From Micavibrio sp. UBA2705 (GTDB lineage Bacteria; Pseudomonadota; Alphaproteobacteria; Micavibrionales; Micavibrionaceae): a stretch of DNA of 22,261 nt. The stretch lies in contig DELD01000006.1 in the NCBI GenBank assembly GCA_002354205.1, forward strand, positions 1 to 22,261, read 5' to 3'. This document shows, piece by piece, positions 7,236 to 13,565 of this stretch. A model generated the notes under the pieces. The model made no database searches. It had not been told where the DNA came from and saw only the letters and a program-made list of their open reading frames with translations. Position 1 is the stretch's first letter. Every line of letters begins with the position of its first letter. A program made the translations under genes and the position numbers.

Positions 7236-7505
7236 TTAAAAAGGCTTATTATCTGGTTTGTGTCCAGTTTGTGTCCATTCTGTGCCCGTTTTGTGTCCGT
7301 TTTTAATTATTTCTCCACCATAATTATTCGCTATTTTGCGCGCTATGTCTAGGGTGGATTCTTCTTTCTTCTTCGCTTCCAGTTCGGCAAGCATTTTCTC
7401 TAGGGCAGGGGATGCCCTCTCACGCCCCAGAACGGCAATAGCGATAGAAAGCACAGCGATGCTATGCTCGTATGCTTCTATGCTGTTTGGGTCGCGGGTT
7501 GTCAT
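7236..7505 (-). CDS. Hypothetical phage protein, last gene of the leftward operon
   Basis: An 89-residue protein of unknown function. The N-terminal half is helical (IEAYEHSIAVLSIAIAVLGRERA), followed by a charged coil KMLAELEAKKKEEST and a C-terminal tail that translates DNA repeats (GHKTGTEWTQTGHKPDNK). The start overlaps the stop of the preceding gene (TAATG at 7503-7507), so it is translationally coupled. Because the tail is encoded by repeats with an 11-bp period that may serve as protein-binding sites, the last 15-20 residues may be functionally unimportant. Confidence 0.7.
   Translation of the reverse strand: MTTRDPNSIEAYEHSIAVLSIAIAVLGRERASPALEKMLAELEAKKKEESTLDIARKIANNYGGEIIKNGHKTGTEWTQTGHKPDNKPF
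7257..7298. repeat. Four direct repeats of TTTGTGTCC with 11-bp period
   Basis: Copies start at 7257, 7268, 7279 and 7290. Three are exact, and the third reads TCTGTGCCC. The exact 11-bp period places all copies on one face of the helix and is not a multiple of three, so it is not explained by protein repeats. They stand 77 bp from the attL core. Candidate role: arm-type sites for integrase or sites for an excision factor. Confidence 0.7.
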
Positions 7506-8491
7506 TATTTCCCTGCCTTAATCATTGCTTGCTTAACATGTAAGCCAATGAGGAAATCCATAGCCCTTACTGCTATATCTATGCTTTCGCCGACGGCTTT
7601 GGGGTCGTCTTGGTCGTCGCGCTTACCTCTGCGCCATTGGTTATGAACCGATAAACACTGCATAGCGCCTACACATTCATGAGATATTTCTGCAAGCTTC
7701 TTCGCGTAACCTTCTGGTATCTGCCCGACATTCGTGTCGGTTAGCGCATTAACCGCATAACCAGCGCAATAATCTTTGCCATGAACGGTATGGGTGTATA
7801 TGTTTGGTGCGGATTGATTATTTTTTTCTGGTATTGAGCTTGTCGGCTTTTCCGACAACGTGAGGTGGCCTTGCTTAGCCAAATAATCAACAGCAAAATC
7901 CGAAGCATCTTCGCCGCCGTAATGATAGGCGTACTCCTCTCTGATAATGCCGACTTCAATATCTTCTGCATTGTCAGGATGATTGCCGTAAGCTTGCTTT
8001 AGGTGTGCTATATGCACTTCTTTCTTCAACCTCTCAACATCAACACACGGCTTTTCTTGTGCTTGAATAGACTTTATAAATTCAACACAGCCACCACTAA
8101 ATTTACCGTCCCACTTACCCTCATAAACAGGGAAGTCATTAAACAGGTGCATGTCGTGCGGCGCGATGTGGTAGCTAACCTGACCTTCTGGTAAATCAAT
8201 GTACACAACATTACGCCACTCATCGTCCCAGTCTTCGTTATCGTCCTTGCCCAAACCAAACTTACAACCTGATTTAAGCGCCAACATACGCACAACCATC
8301 ATCCGCTGCGTGTAGGCTTCATTGACCTTTTCGTGGGCTTGCACGATATGGTTTTCTTGTGTTTGGCGCAGCAAATCGGCAATCTCACTTATTGGCACGT
8401 TTGCGCAATCGCCATCAAAAGAGCCGACAGAGAAATGCTGTTCTATTAAGCTTATGTTTTCCGCTTTTTCAATCGCGTCTTTATTTTTCAT
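7505..8491 (-). CDS. Hypothetical phage accessory protein with WDG-type domain
   Basis: About 328 residues from the ATG at 8491, which has an AGAGAG ribosome site and overlaps the upstream gene by 11 bases. A longer reading from 8599 would add an unlikely 36-residue extension over the upstream gene. Residues about 92-131 contain WRNVVYIDLPEGQVSYHI and GKWDGKF, a block that I associate with a widespread phage accessory protein in which a WDG motif follows an aromatic strand. The C-terminal third (CAGYAVNALTD through AMDFLIGLHVKQAMIKAG) looks like a separate helical domain. The function of both is unknown. It lies in the accessory part of the leftward operon. Confidence 0.8.
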   Translation of the reverse strand: MKNKDAIEKAENISLIEQHFSVGSFDGDCANVPISEIADLLRQTQENHIVQAHEKVNEAYTQRMMVVRMLALKSGCKFGLGKDDNEDWDDEWRNVVYIDLPEGQVSYHIAPHDMHLFNDFPVYEGKWDGKFSGGCVEFIKSIQAQEKPCVDVERLKKEVHIAHLKQAYGNHPDNAEDIEVGIIREEYAYHYGGEDASDFAVDYLAKQGHLTLSEKPTSSIPEKNNQSAPNIYTHTVHGKDYCAGYAVNALTDTNVGQIPEGYAKKLAEISHECVGAMQCLSVHNQWRRGKRDDQDDPKAVGESIDIAVRAMDFLIGLHVKQAMIKAGK

Positions 8492-8771
8492 TTTCTTGAT
8501 CTCTCTTAAATGGTGATATGACGTTTGAAAACATCTCAGGATTATCTTTTTTATATATGGCAAAATGCGCAGAGCAATAATGCATATTGTCGCCGACAAG
8601 GCTTGAGTGTTGGTGGCATATCATCCTATCGCATGTTTTGTCACCTCCTATGGGGTAATCACACAGGTTAGCGGCAACATCCAAGCACTCAGCGCAGTGT
8701 GGCCCTAAATCACCATGAATGCGAACGGTTGTCCCATCATTCATGTAGCTTATATATGTCTTCCGACCCAT
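8481..8771 (-). CDS. Small cysteine/histidine-rich, probably zinc-binding phage protein
   Basis: 96 residues from the ATG at 8771. A GTG three bases earlier is also in frame, but the strong ribosome site GGGAGGTGAG is well spaced only for the ATG. Cysteines at 26, 29, 37, 47, 52 and 66, with histidines at 25, 53, 55 and 69, form the pattern HCAEC, LCDYPIG, TCDRMICHQH, HYCSAH, typical of a cross-braced zinc-binding domain. Similar CxxC-CDYPIG-type proteins occur in other temperate phages without known role. Its ATG shares one base with the stop of the upstream gene (TGATG). Confidence 0.82.
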   Translation of the reverse strand: MGRKTYISYMNDGTTVRIHGDLGPHCAECLDVAANLCDYPIGGDKTCDRMICHQHSSLVGDNMHYCSAHFAIYKKDNPEMFSNVISPFKRDQENEK

Positions 8772-9346
8772 CACTCACCTCCCAACTGCTCAAGCGCGGC
8801 TTTTATTGTTTCGTGGTCGTGTCTAATATCTGCGTCATTACGCAAAGGCATTAATCTAATCGCATCCATAAGAAGCCTATCCAAAGCATCCCTAGCATCA
8901 TCCGCGCTAACCCTCGGCTTACCAACATAGACACCGCCATACCCACTGTCGCTATGGGTCAAGCATGGTTGCTGCACATCAAGGCTAACCTTCGGCTGAA
9001 CATCACACTCAGGCGCGTTGGCAACCATTGCTTGGAACATAGCAACGGGATGCTGCCGGTTCCAACCGCACCTTATCATGTCCCTAGTAGGCTCAACAGG
9101 CACAAGCTTCCATCCCTTTGGTATGTTAAAAGGGGGCGAATTTGATACCTTTAAATTATCCTGCAAAGCTTCTTCAATAACGCCAATAGAAATTTCATAT
9201 GCGTTGGCGGCAGCATGATAGAATTTGTCGTTGTCGTGTTCCACAGCAAATTCACGCGCCCTGCGCATACTGTTTTTTAATATAAAAATCTCTTCTCTCA
9301 AAAAGTCTTTTGGCACTTGGTATGTGTTTTCTGGTTTTTTATTCAT
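8771..9346 (-). CDS. Hypothetical phage protein with GWKLVPVEPT domain
   Basis: About 190 residues. There are three consecutive ATGs (9352, 9349, 9346), and the AAGGGG ribosome site is best spaced for the last, so I use 9346. The middle contains GWKLVPVEPTRDMI and YQAM-type FQAMVANAPE, a module common in phage early-region proteins where it is fused to many different partners, with no known function. The C-terminus has PRVSADDARDALDRLLMDAIRLMPLR and a DHETIKAALEQLGG tail, both helical. It overlaps both neighbours, which fits a tightly coupled accessory operon. Confidence 0.82.
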   Translation of the reverse strand: MNKKPENTYQVPKDFLREEIFILKNSMRRAREFAVEHDNDKFYHAAANAYEISIGVIEEALQDNLKVSNSPPFNIPKGWKLVPVEPTRDMIRCGWNRQHPVAMFQAMVANAPECDVQPKVSLDVQQPCLTHSDSGYGGVYVGKPRVSADDARDALDRLLMDAIRLMPLRNDADIRHDHETIKAALEQLGGE

Positions 9347-10103
9347 CATCATTCCCCTTCGCTTTCAAATGGCCTTGTTCGTGTAGGTGGTCTATGCAGC
9401 TATCCCAACATTTCACCGTATCGGGACAAGGCGCGCACCATACGTCACGTATGCTATATTTCAACCCATCAACATCGACCATTTCGTTAGCGTCAACGGT
9501 ATGGTTTTGGGCGCGTGTGTTCCAAGCTTTGATCAAATCTTTTCTTTGGCATACACCAATATTTGACCTCACCGCATGGCAAGCGTGGTGCAGTGTAAAG
9601 CGCCCAAGGCTGCCTGTAATTATTGGCACTTCTCCGCAAAAATCACAATGCAACAACTCCCCATCATCCAAAACAGGGATTTGCTGTGCTTCTAGTTCCT
9701 CGGTTAATTGCGCGTTCATATCGCGCTCACTTTGCAAGCTTTCCTCAAGCGATTTTAACCGCTGTTCGCTCAATGAATAATCCCGATCGATATAAAAGCT
9801 AATGGTCTTGCTCTGGCTATTTGAAAGGCTCTTTAGCGCAAGAAACTGCCCCTTGAGCTTGTCGTAATCCTCGCTAGGCTCTGTTGTTATATGGGCTTTA
9901 GGGCTTTGCTGTGCTTCTAGGGCTTGCAGTGCTTCAATTATGTGCAATCTAGCGTGCATAATTCTCCGCGTGTAAACGTCTAAAAACGCATAAACTTCTT
10001 CACAATCAGGCAAGTTAGCCATCTTGTCATTTATACCTTCAGCCAGTGCAGCTTCAAAGCATCCGTCTGCGCTTTCTATAGCTTCTTTTATCTCGTTACT
10101 CAT
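9339..10103 (-). CDS. Coiled-coil protein with C-terminal Lar-like zinc finger
   Basis: About 254 residues from the ATG at 10103 (ribosome site GGGGAAG), overlapping the upstream gene by eight bases. The N-terminal part is helical, with a coiled coil at about residues 108-140 (SEQRLKSLEESLQSERDMNAQLTEELEAQ, abbreviated). The C-terminal part has C153xxC156G, H172-H173-A-C175-H176, and AWNTRA at 193-198, which is the plan of the Lar restriction-alleviation zinc-finger family. Lar of the Rac prophage reduces type I restriction, while most relatives are untested. A second CxxC (WCAPCPDTVKC) stands near the end. Anti-restriction is therefore possible but not shown. Confidence 0.78.
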   Translation of the reverse strand: MSNEIKEAIESADGCFEAALAEGINDKMANLPDCEEVYAFLDVYTRRIMHARLHIIEALQALEAQQSPKAHITTEPSEDYDKLKGQFLALKSLSNSQSKTISFYIDRDYSLSEQRLKSLEESLQSERDMNAQLTEELEAQQIPVLDDGELLHCDFCGEVPIITGSLGRFTLHHACHAVRSNIGVCQRKDLIKAWNTRAQNHTVDANEMVDVDGLKYSIRDVWCAPCPDTVKCWDSCIDHLHEQGHLKAKGNDDE

Positions 10104-10338
10104 TTTCTTCCCCAACTGTAAAGCCCAACACGCAATATCCGTCTTTCTGCATAAACGTGCTTTTGTAAATAATCTTGACCGCAACGGTTCTAGCTCCCGC
10201 CGTTAAATATATCCAATCGCCCACTTGATAGTCACGATCATCGTTACGTATTTCAAAGCGTTTCTGGCCTGATATTATGCGCTCTAAAAATCTTCTCTCA
10301 ATTTTTACGTCATGCATTTTTTTGTATTTTTCACTCAT
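10096..10338 (-). CDS. DUF3850 / ASCH-like domain protein
   Basis: An 80-residue protein with the DUF3850 pattern: HDVKIERRFLERIISGQKRFEIRND at the N-terminus, then DRDYQVGDWIYL, and DGYCVLGF near the end. The domain belongs to the ASCH/PUA-like fold, which binds RNA or modified nucleic acid bases. In phages it occurs in early accessory operons and has no proven role. Start and stop overlap neighbours (ATGA with the preceding gene), so it is translationally coupled. Confidence 0.87.
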   Translation of the reverse strand: MSEKYKKMHDVKIERRFLERIISGQKRFEIRNDDRDYQVGDWIYLTAGARTVAVKIIYKSTFMQKDGYCVLGFTVGEENE

Positions 10339-10628
10339 TCGCCCTGCTCCGTTTGTTTTAAGGCTTGCGATAAGTCAAGCAGCCATTCTTCGCAATGACC
10401 GCCCTGCAACAGTTCTTCCCAAGGTGCAACCTCGCCATTTAAATGAAGCCCTGCAACGCCCTCACTTTCATCTATCAAACAGGCTACAGACCTTATCGCT
10501 TTCTGCATCCGCTCATAATCCCGAACAAGCCCCTTCAATGCCTCTTGGTCTGTTTCAGTAATGTGCAACACATACCCTTCGCCGATATGTCTTTTAACAA
10601 GCTGTTTTATTTTTTCTAAATTATTCAT
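10335..10628 (-). CDS. Hypothetical phage protein
   Basis: A 97-residue, mainly helical protein with the block GVAGLHLNGEVAPWEELLQGGHCEEWLLDLS near the C-terminus. Blocks of this kind recur in small early proteins of other temperate phages (a similarity from memory), but no function is assigned. It is coupled by ATGA overlaps to both neighbours (10625-10628 and 10335-10338). No membrane or metal-binding features are seen. Confidence 0.8.
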   Translation of the reverse strand: MNNLEKIKQLVKRHIGEGYVLHITETDQEALKGLVRDYERMQKAIRSVACLIDESEGVAGLHLNGEVAPWEELLQGGHCEEWLLDLSQALKQTEQGE

Positions 10629-10828
10629 CGTCCTGACCTTCTCAGTTCTTCATTCTCGGTTTTGAGCCTTAATATTTCCACCTGTGCGGCCTCATATAGC
10701 TCTTGATACTTGCTGCGCCTGTTCTGGGGCTTTCGCCTCTTGTTGTTGCGCCATTCAGCGCGGCAGCTAGGGCAGGCTTGATATTGAGGTGTCGCGTTTG
10801 GTTGCTTGCAGTTGTTGCATGTATTCAT
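10625..10828 (-). CDS. Small zinc-ribbon protein with coiled-coil tail
   Basis: 67 residues. C4, C7, C19 and C22 form a compact zinc ribbon (CNNC and CPSC), followed by a basic stretch RNNKRRKPQNRRSK (about 27-40) and a leucine-rich amphipathic helix ending in LKTENEELRRSGR. The layout suggests a nucleic-acid-binding protein that could dimerise by its tail. It overlaps the 36-residue membrane peptide gene upstream (ATGA) and the next gene downstream (ATGA). Function unknown. Confidence 0.8.
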   Translation of the reverse strand: MNTCNNCKQPNATPQYQACPSCRAEWRNNKRRKPQNRRSKYQELYEAAQVEILRLKTENEELRRSGR

Positions 10829-10935
10829 GGATCAATCCCCCAGTCCTCTTTGATTAAGCTCCATAGCCACAGTGCGACCATGAGGATGATTGCTATTAAA
10901 AAACCAGCCGCTAGGCCTAAAGAGAACGCTGTCAT
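10825..10935 (-). CDS. 36-residue single-span membrane peptide
   Basis: A short reading frame begins at the ATG at 10933-10935 and ends with a TGA that overlaps the start of the zinc-ribbon gene by four bases (ATGA), the same coupling used through this operon. The peptide starts MTAFSLGLAAGFLIAIILMV, continues ALWLWSLIKEDWGIDP, and forms one transmembrane helix at about residues 4-27 with an acidic, probably cytoplasmic, tail. The upstream ribosome site is weak (AAGAAAG). It could be a lysis, exclusion or membrane-stress peptide, but position in the early operon makes a holin unlikely. The overlap is the main reason to believe it is real. Confidence 0.6.
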   Translation of the reverse strand: MTAFSLGLAAGFLIAIILMVALWLWSLIKEDWGIDP

Positions 10936-10967
10936 TGTTTTTGCTTTCTTATCTGGTCTGTAAATGG

Positions 10968-11025
10968 TGGGGAGGGATGCATCCTTTATAGCGCGGTCGG
11001 CTGTGCCAACCCCTTGGCCTCCCCA
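10968..11025 (-). ncRNA. Structured intergenic RNA element 1
   Basis: TGGGGAGG at 10968-10975 pairs perfectly with CCTCCCCA at 11018-11025. Inside, on the minus-strand RNA, GGUUGGC and GCCGACC (11011-11005 and 11001-10995) make a seven-pair hairpin with a three-base loop and one G-U pair. That pair is a mismatch on the other strand, so the minus strand is favoured. The element follows the stop of the membrane-protein gene. Element 2 at 11401-11499 shares its flanks and closing stem. No U-run follows, so it is not an intrinsic terminator. Confidence 0.5.
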
Positions 11026-11030
11026 TAAGT

Positions 11031-11363
11031 TTAATCTTTAGCTCTTGTGTCCTTCACAAGCTGAATGTCGAAAAGCCACTCCAAGCGGTGCGCCAAATAA
11101 ATCCAAGCAATCGGCGCAGCATGAAAGACTGTTGATAGGGCGTTCAGGACAGGGAGGAAGGTTAAGAAAATATACTTAACAATCGTGCCTATCGTGATGA
11201 AATCAGAATAGAACCGCTGGTTATTCTCAACGGCTTTACGGTCTTTCTGAACTCGCGCCCAAATGTGAACAGGGTAAACAAGGCCGTTAAATATTGCGGG
11301 CCCCCAAAAAAAGAACGGTACGATGGGGGATTCTGTGTAGAGGTTGATAATCCAATCAATCAT
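11031..11363 (-). CDS. Phage membrane protein of unknown function
   Basis: A 110-residue protein with hydrophobic segments at about residues 15-35 (PFFFWGPAIFNGLVYPVHIW) and 56-80, and possibly a third at 81-92, separated by a basic loop RVQKDRKAVENNQR. The C-terminus RLEWLFDIQLVKDTRAKD is amphipathic and charged. It should sit in the inner membrane. Such genes in early operons may act in superinfection exclusion or host membrane remodelling, but nothing specific is recognised. A ribosome site TAAGGAAAA precedes the ATG. It is flanked on both sides by the two structured intergenic elements. Confidence 0.75.
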   Translation of the reverse strand: MIDWIINLYTESPIVPFFFWGPAIFNGLVYPVHIWARVQKDRKAVENNQRFYSDFITIGTIVKYIFLTFLPVLNALSTVFHAAPIAWIYLAHRLEWLFDIQLVKDTRAKD

Positions 11364-11400
11364 AGTTTTTCCTTAAAAATAATTTCAATTCATTTAGTGG

Positions 11401-11499
11401 TGGGGCGAGTAAGGTTTTAACTTACCGTCTGATGACTAATCAGCACTCTATCTCCGTAGTCTTGCGCTGAGTTCTTTTCGCGAAAAAGACGCCGCCCCA
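11401..11499 (-). ncRNA. Structured intergenic RNA element 2
   Basis: TGGGGCG at 11401-11407 pairs with CGCCCCA at 11493-11499. Between them are three small hairpins: GTAAG/CTTAC (11409-11425), CTGAT/ATCAG (11429-11443) and the palindrome TTTTCGCGAAAA (11475-11486). Outer flanks match element 1 (TGGTGGGG on one side, CCCCATAA on the other). Compared with element 1, the sixth closing pair changes from A-T to C-G, a compensating change. It occupies the 142-bp gap between the GapR-like gene and the membrane-protein gene. Confidence 0.5.
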
Positions 11500-11505
11500 T
11501 AAACT

Positions 11506-11799
11506 CTAAGCAAGCCCGATTGCTGCTTTGTATACCTCTAAGATTTCTTCTTCTTCGCGGCGCTTCTCATTGTCCATGTTGCGAAGCTTGACGATTTCTC
11601 TTATTGCCTTGGCTTCAAAGCCTGTTGCTTTTGCTTCGCCATAGATTTCCTTAATATCCTCGGATAATGCTTTCTTTTCTTCTTCTAGGCGCTCGATGCG
11701 CTCAACGAACGATTTAAGCTGTGCGCCTGTTACGCCGCCAACGTCTTTGACTGTTTCGTCTTCTGGCTCTGCCTGTGGTATTACTGCTGTTTCTGACAT
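11506..11799 (-). CDS. gapR: GapR-like nucleoid-associated protein (DUF2312)
   Basis: 97 residues. After an acidic 20-residue N-terminus, residues 21-97 match GapR/DUF2312 closely: GVTGAQLKSFVERIERLEEEKKALSEDI, abbreviated here, then IYGEAKATGFEAKAIREIVKLR, and EEEEILEVYKAAIG. GapR is an alphaproteobacterial protein that encircles overtwisted DNA as a tetramer and stimulates type II topoisomerases ahead of replication forks and transcription. A phage copy beside SSB and recombination genes could support phage replication or modify host nucleoid structure. Length and the two-helix coiled-coil plan are typical. It is complete and looks functional. Confidence 0.93.
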   Translation of the reverse strand: MSETAVIPQAEPEDETVKDVGGVTGAQLKSFVERIERLEEEKKALSEDIKEIYGEAKATGFEAKAIREIVKLRNMDNEKRREEEEILEVYKAAIGLA

Positions 11800-11832
11800 T
11801 TTGGTTTTCTTTCTTTGGTTGGTTTGGTTAAT

Positions 11833-11864
11833 GGGCTGCGCACCTCAATGAGCATACGCAGCCC
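11833..11864 (-). other. Stem-loop between the hypothetical gene and gapR
   Basis: GGGCTGCG at 11833-11840 pairs perfectly with CGCAGCCC at 11857-11864 around a 16-base loop. A smaller hairpin GGGC/GCCC overlaps the stop of the upstream gene. There is no U-run. It could be a processing or mRNA-stability element in the leftward transcript. Confidence 0.5.
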
Positions 11865-11877
11865 GCTCAGTTTGGGC

Positions 11878-12099
11878 TTAGCCCGCTGCTGTATTCTTAA
11901 TGTTGCAATGAAAGAAAGCCGCCAGACCGCAAGCAGAAGCAGACACGCTTGCCAATGACACGCGGTTGCTAATGCTTACGATTTTGGGGAGGGTGTGACG
12001 CGCTATCATGGATAACGCGCCACGGCGGGCGGTGAGTGACTTAAGCTTCCACACAAAAGGACACGCCGCCCGAAACATATTTTTAATAGATTCTCTCAT
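11878..12099 (-). CDS. Hypothetical small phage protein
   Basis: 73 residues with a basic N-terminal half (SIKNMFRAACPFVWKLKSLTARR) and a mildly hydrophobic C-terminal stretch (VSLASVSASACGLAAFF) that might be a membrane segment. It begins 11 bases after the ssb stop, and a TAAGGT ribosome site precedes the ATG. No family is recognised. An antisense frame covers part of it, but position and orientation favour this reading. Confidence 0.55.
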   Translation of the reverse strand: MRESIKNMFRAACPFVWKLKSLTARRGALSMIARHTLPKIVSISNRVSLASVSASACGLAAFFHCNIKNTAAG

Positions 12100-12110
12100 T
12101 GCTGTATACC

Positions 12111-12554
12111 TTAAAACGGGATTTCGTCTTCTAAGTCGTCGATTGGCTGTTGCGATTGTTGGGGCGCAGAAGCCGCACCAGTGCCGCCTTGACCTTGCGA
12201 GCCAGAACTATCCAACATGGTCAACTGGCCTGTGTAGGGACGCAGCACAACCTCGGTGCTATATTTCTCTGCGCCGCTTTGGTCTGTCCACTTGCGCGTT
12301 TCAAGCTGGCCCTCAAGGTAAACCTGTGCGCCTTTGCGCAAATAGTTCTCCGCGACCTTGGCAATAGGCTCATTGAAAATCACAACCCTGTGCCATTCTG
12401 TGCGCTCTTTGCGTTCGCCTGTGTTCTTGTCTTTCCAACTTTCGCTTGTTGCAACCGATAGATTGACGACCTTGCCGCCGTGCTGCATGGTTCGGACATC
12501 TGGGTCATTGCCCAAGCGCCCAACGATGATTACTTTATTGATTGATCCAGCCAT
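12111..12554 (-). CDS. ssb: Single-stranded DNA-binding protein
   Basis: 147 residues. The OB-fold occupies about residues 4-115, with NKVIIVGRLGNDPDVR at the start, TEWHRVVIF at 52-60 and QVYLEGQLETRKW at 77-89. A Gly/Gln/Ser-rich linker (about 116-137) leads to the acidic tip DDLEDEIPF, the partner-binding tail that recruits replication and recombination proteins. It should coat ssDNA during phage replication and work with the adjacent ERF protein and YqaJ exonuclease. It is a full-length bacterial-type SSB. Upstream sequence AAGAAAG serves as a modest ribosome site. Confidence 0.96.
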   Translation of the reverse strand: MAGSINKVIIVGRLGNDPDVRTMQHGGKVVNLSVATSESWKDKNTGERKERTEWHRVVIFNEPIAKVAENYLRKGAQVYLEGQLETRKWTDQSGAEKYSTEVVLRPYTGQLTMLDSSGSQGQGGTGAASAPQQSQQPIDDLEDEIPF

Positions 12555-12566
12555 TATTTTTCTTTC

Positions 12567-13565
12567 TTAATAGTTAATTGTTACGTGTGGGATTTCGCCT
12601 TTAGCCATAGCCACAACCAAGCCTTTGAGTAGGTCTTCACCCATAACGCCTTGGTCTACATTTTTTTGCAGAGCAGCAAGAATATCGTTATGAATTTTGG
12701 CCTTATGCTTTTTATTGGCTTCACGCTTTTCCGCATCTTTTTGCTCTTTGAGCTTTTCGGCTTCAATTCTGGCGCGTTCATCCTCAACAGCTTTCAGCTT
12801 GTCGGCTTCTGCTTTTGCCAAAGCTTCGGCTTTTTCACGCTCAGCTTTTTCCTCAGCTTCTTTCTTTGCTTTTTCAGCGGCTTCTTTTTCGCGCTTAGCT
12901 TGGGCTTCTTTTTCCTCAGCGGCTTTCTGTTTCGCAGCGTTTGCCTTGTGTTCTTCTTCAATTTTGCGTAAGCGCTCAATCTCGGCTTGTTGTCGCTCTG
13001 ATTCCTCTGCCTTGGCAAGATTGTCCTTTAGTGACGCAAGAACATTGCTCTTTGTGGTTTCTGCGTCGTCTTGAAACTCTTCCCAACGCTCGCCAACATC
13101 AAAGGCTTCAAGCTCCTTAATTTTCCCGCGTATCTCAACTGATGAGCTACCATATTCACATGAGAAAAGGCCTATATCGCTCAATGCTTTTATGTGGTCA
13201 GCCTTCCTTTGTTCTTCGGCTTCCTCCCAATCAGTTAGCGGCTTCCTTACCTTCTCTTTGATTGAATCCAAGCGGTCGCGCATATATTTGCGCTCAGCAT
13301 CTATCGCAGAGGATTGCTTTTTAATATCAGCAACTAGCTCTTTGCCCACTTTGTCTAAAAGGGTTTTGCTGCTTGCTACCTTTGCCGCGATGCTTGCAAC
13401 TTCTTTTCTACGCACTCCGTTGCTGAGGTCTGGCTCAAAATCATTTGCAATACGTTCTATCTCGTCAACGATGGCTTTTGTGCCACCTGTTTTAAACAAG
13501 TCAAAAGGGCTTAATTCTCTGGCTTCTATGAGGTCTGATTTTATTTGCACAAGTTCTGTTTTCAT
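12567..13565 (-). CDS. Coiled-coil protein of the phage recombination cassette
   Basis: 332 residues. The N-terminal part (about 1-175) contains helical blocks such as LSPFDLFKTGGTKAIVDEIE and WEEAEEQRKADHI, and resembles a phage protein often found beside RecT or ERF and YqaJ genes. Residues about 180-290 are an Ala/Glu/Lys-rich coiled coil resembling TolA or tape-like helices by composition. The C-terminus (DILAALQKNVDQGVMGEDLLKGL) is a small globular end. Function is unproven; its position suggests a helper of recombination. The ATG overlaps the YqaJ gene's stop (ATGA at 13562-13565). Confidence 0.85.
   Translation of the reverse strand: MKTELVQIKSDLIEARELSPFDLFKTGGTKAIVDEIERIANDFEPDLSNGVRRKEVASIAAKVASSKTLLDKVGKELVADIKKQSSAIDAERKYMRDRLDSIKEKVRKPLTDWEEAEEQRKADHIKALSDIGLFSCEYGSSSVEIRGKIKELEAFDVGERWEEFQDDAETTKSNVLASLKDNLAKAEESERQQAEIERLRKIEEEHKANAAKQKAAEEKEAQAKREKEAAEKAKKEAEEKAEREKAEALAKAEADKLKAVEDERARIEAEKLKEQKDAEKREANKKHKAKIHNDILAALQKNVDQGVMGEDLLKGLVVAMAKGEIPHVTINY

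Noticed and set aside
7257..7298. Short CRISPR-like array
   Set aside because: The units are 9 bp with 2-bp spacing and no spacers of CRISPR length.
7236..8599. Integrase next to attL
   Set aside because: Neither gene shows tyrosine or serine recombinase motifs; the integrase is expected at the other end.
10968..11025. Rho-independent terminator
   Set aside because: The stem is long-range and no U-run follows on either strand.
12651..13074. Phe/Ser-rich reading frames on the plus strand
   Set aside because: They are antisense shadows of the Ala/Glu/Lys-rich coiled-coil gene, with low-complexity translation.
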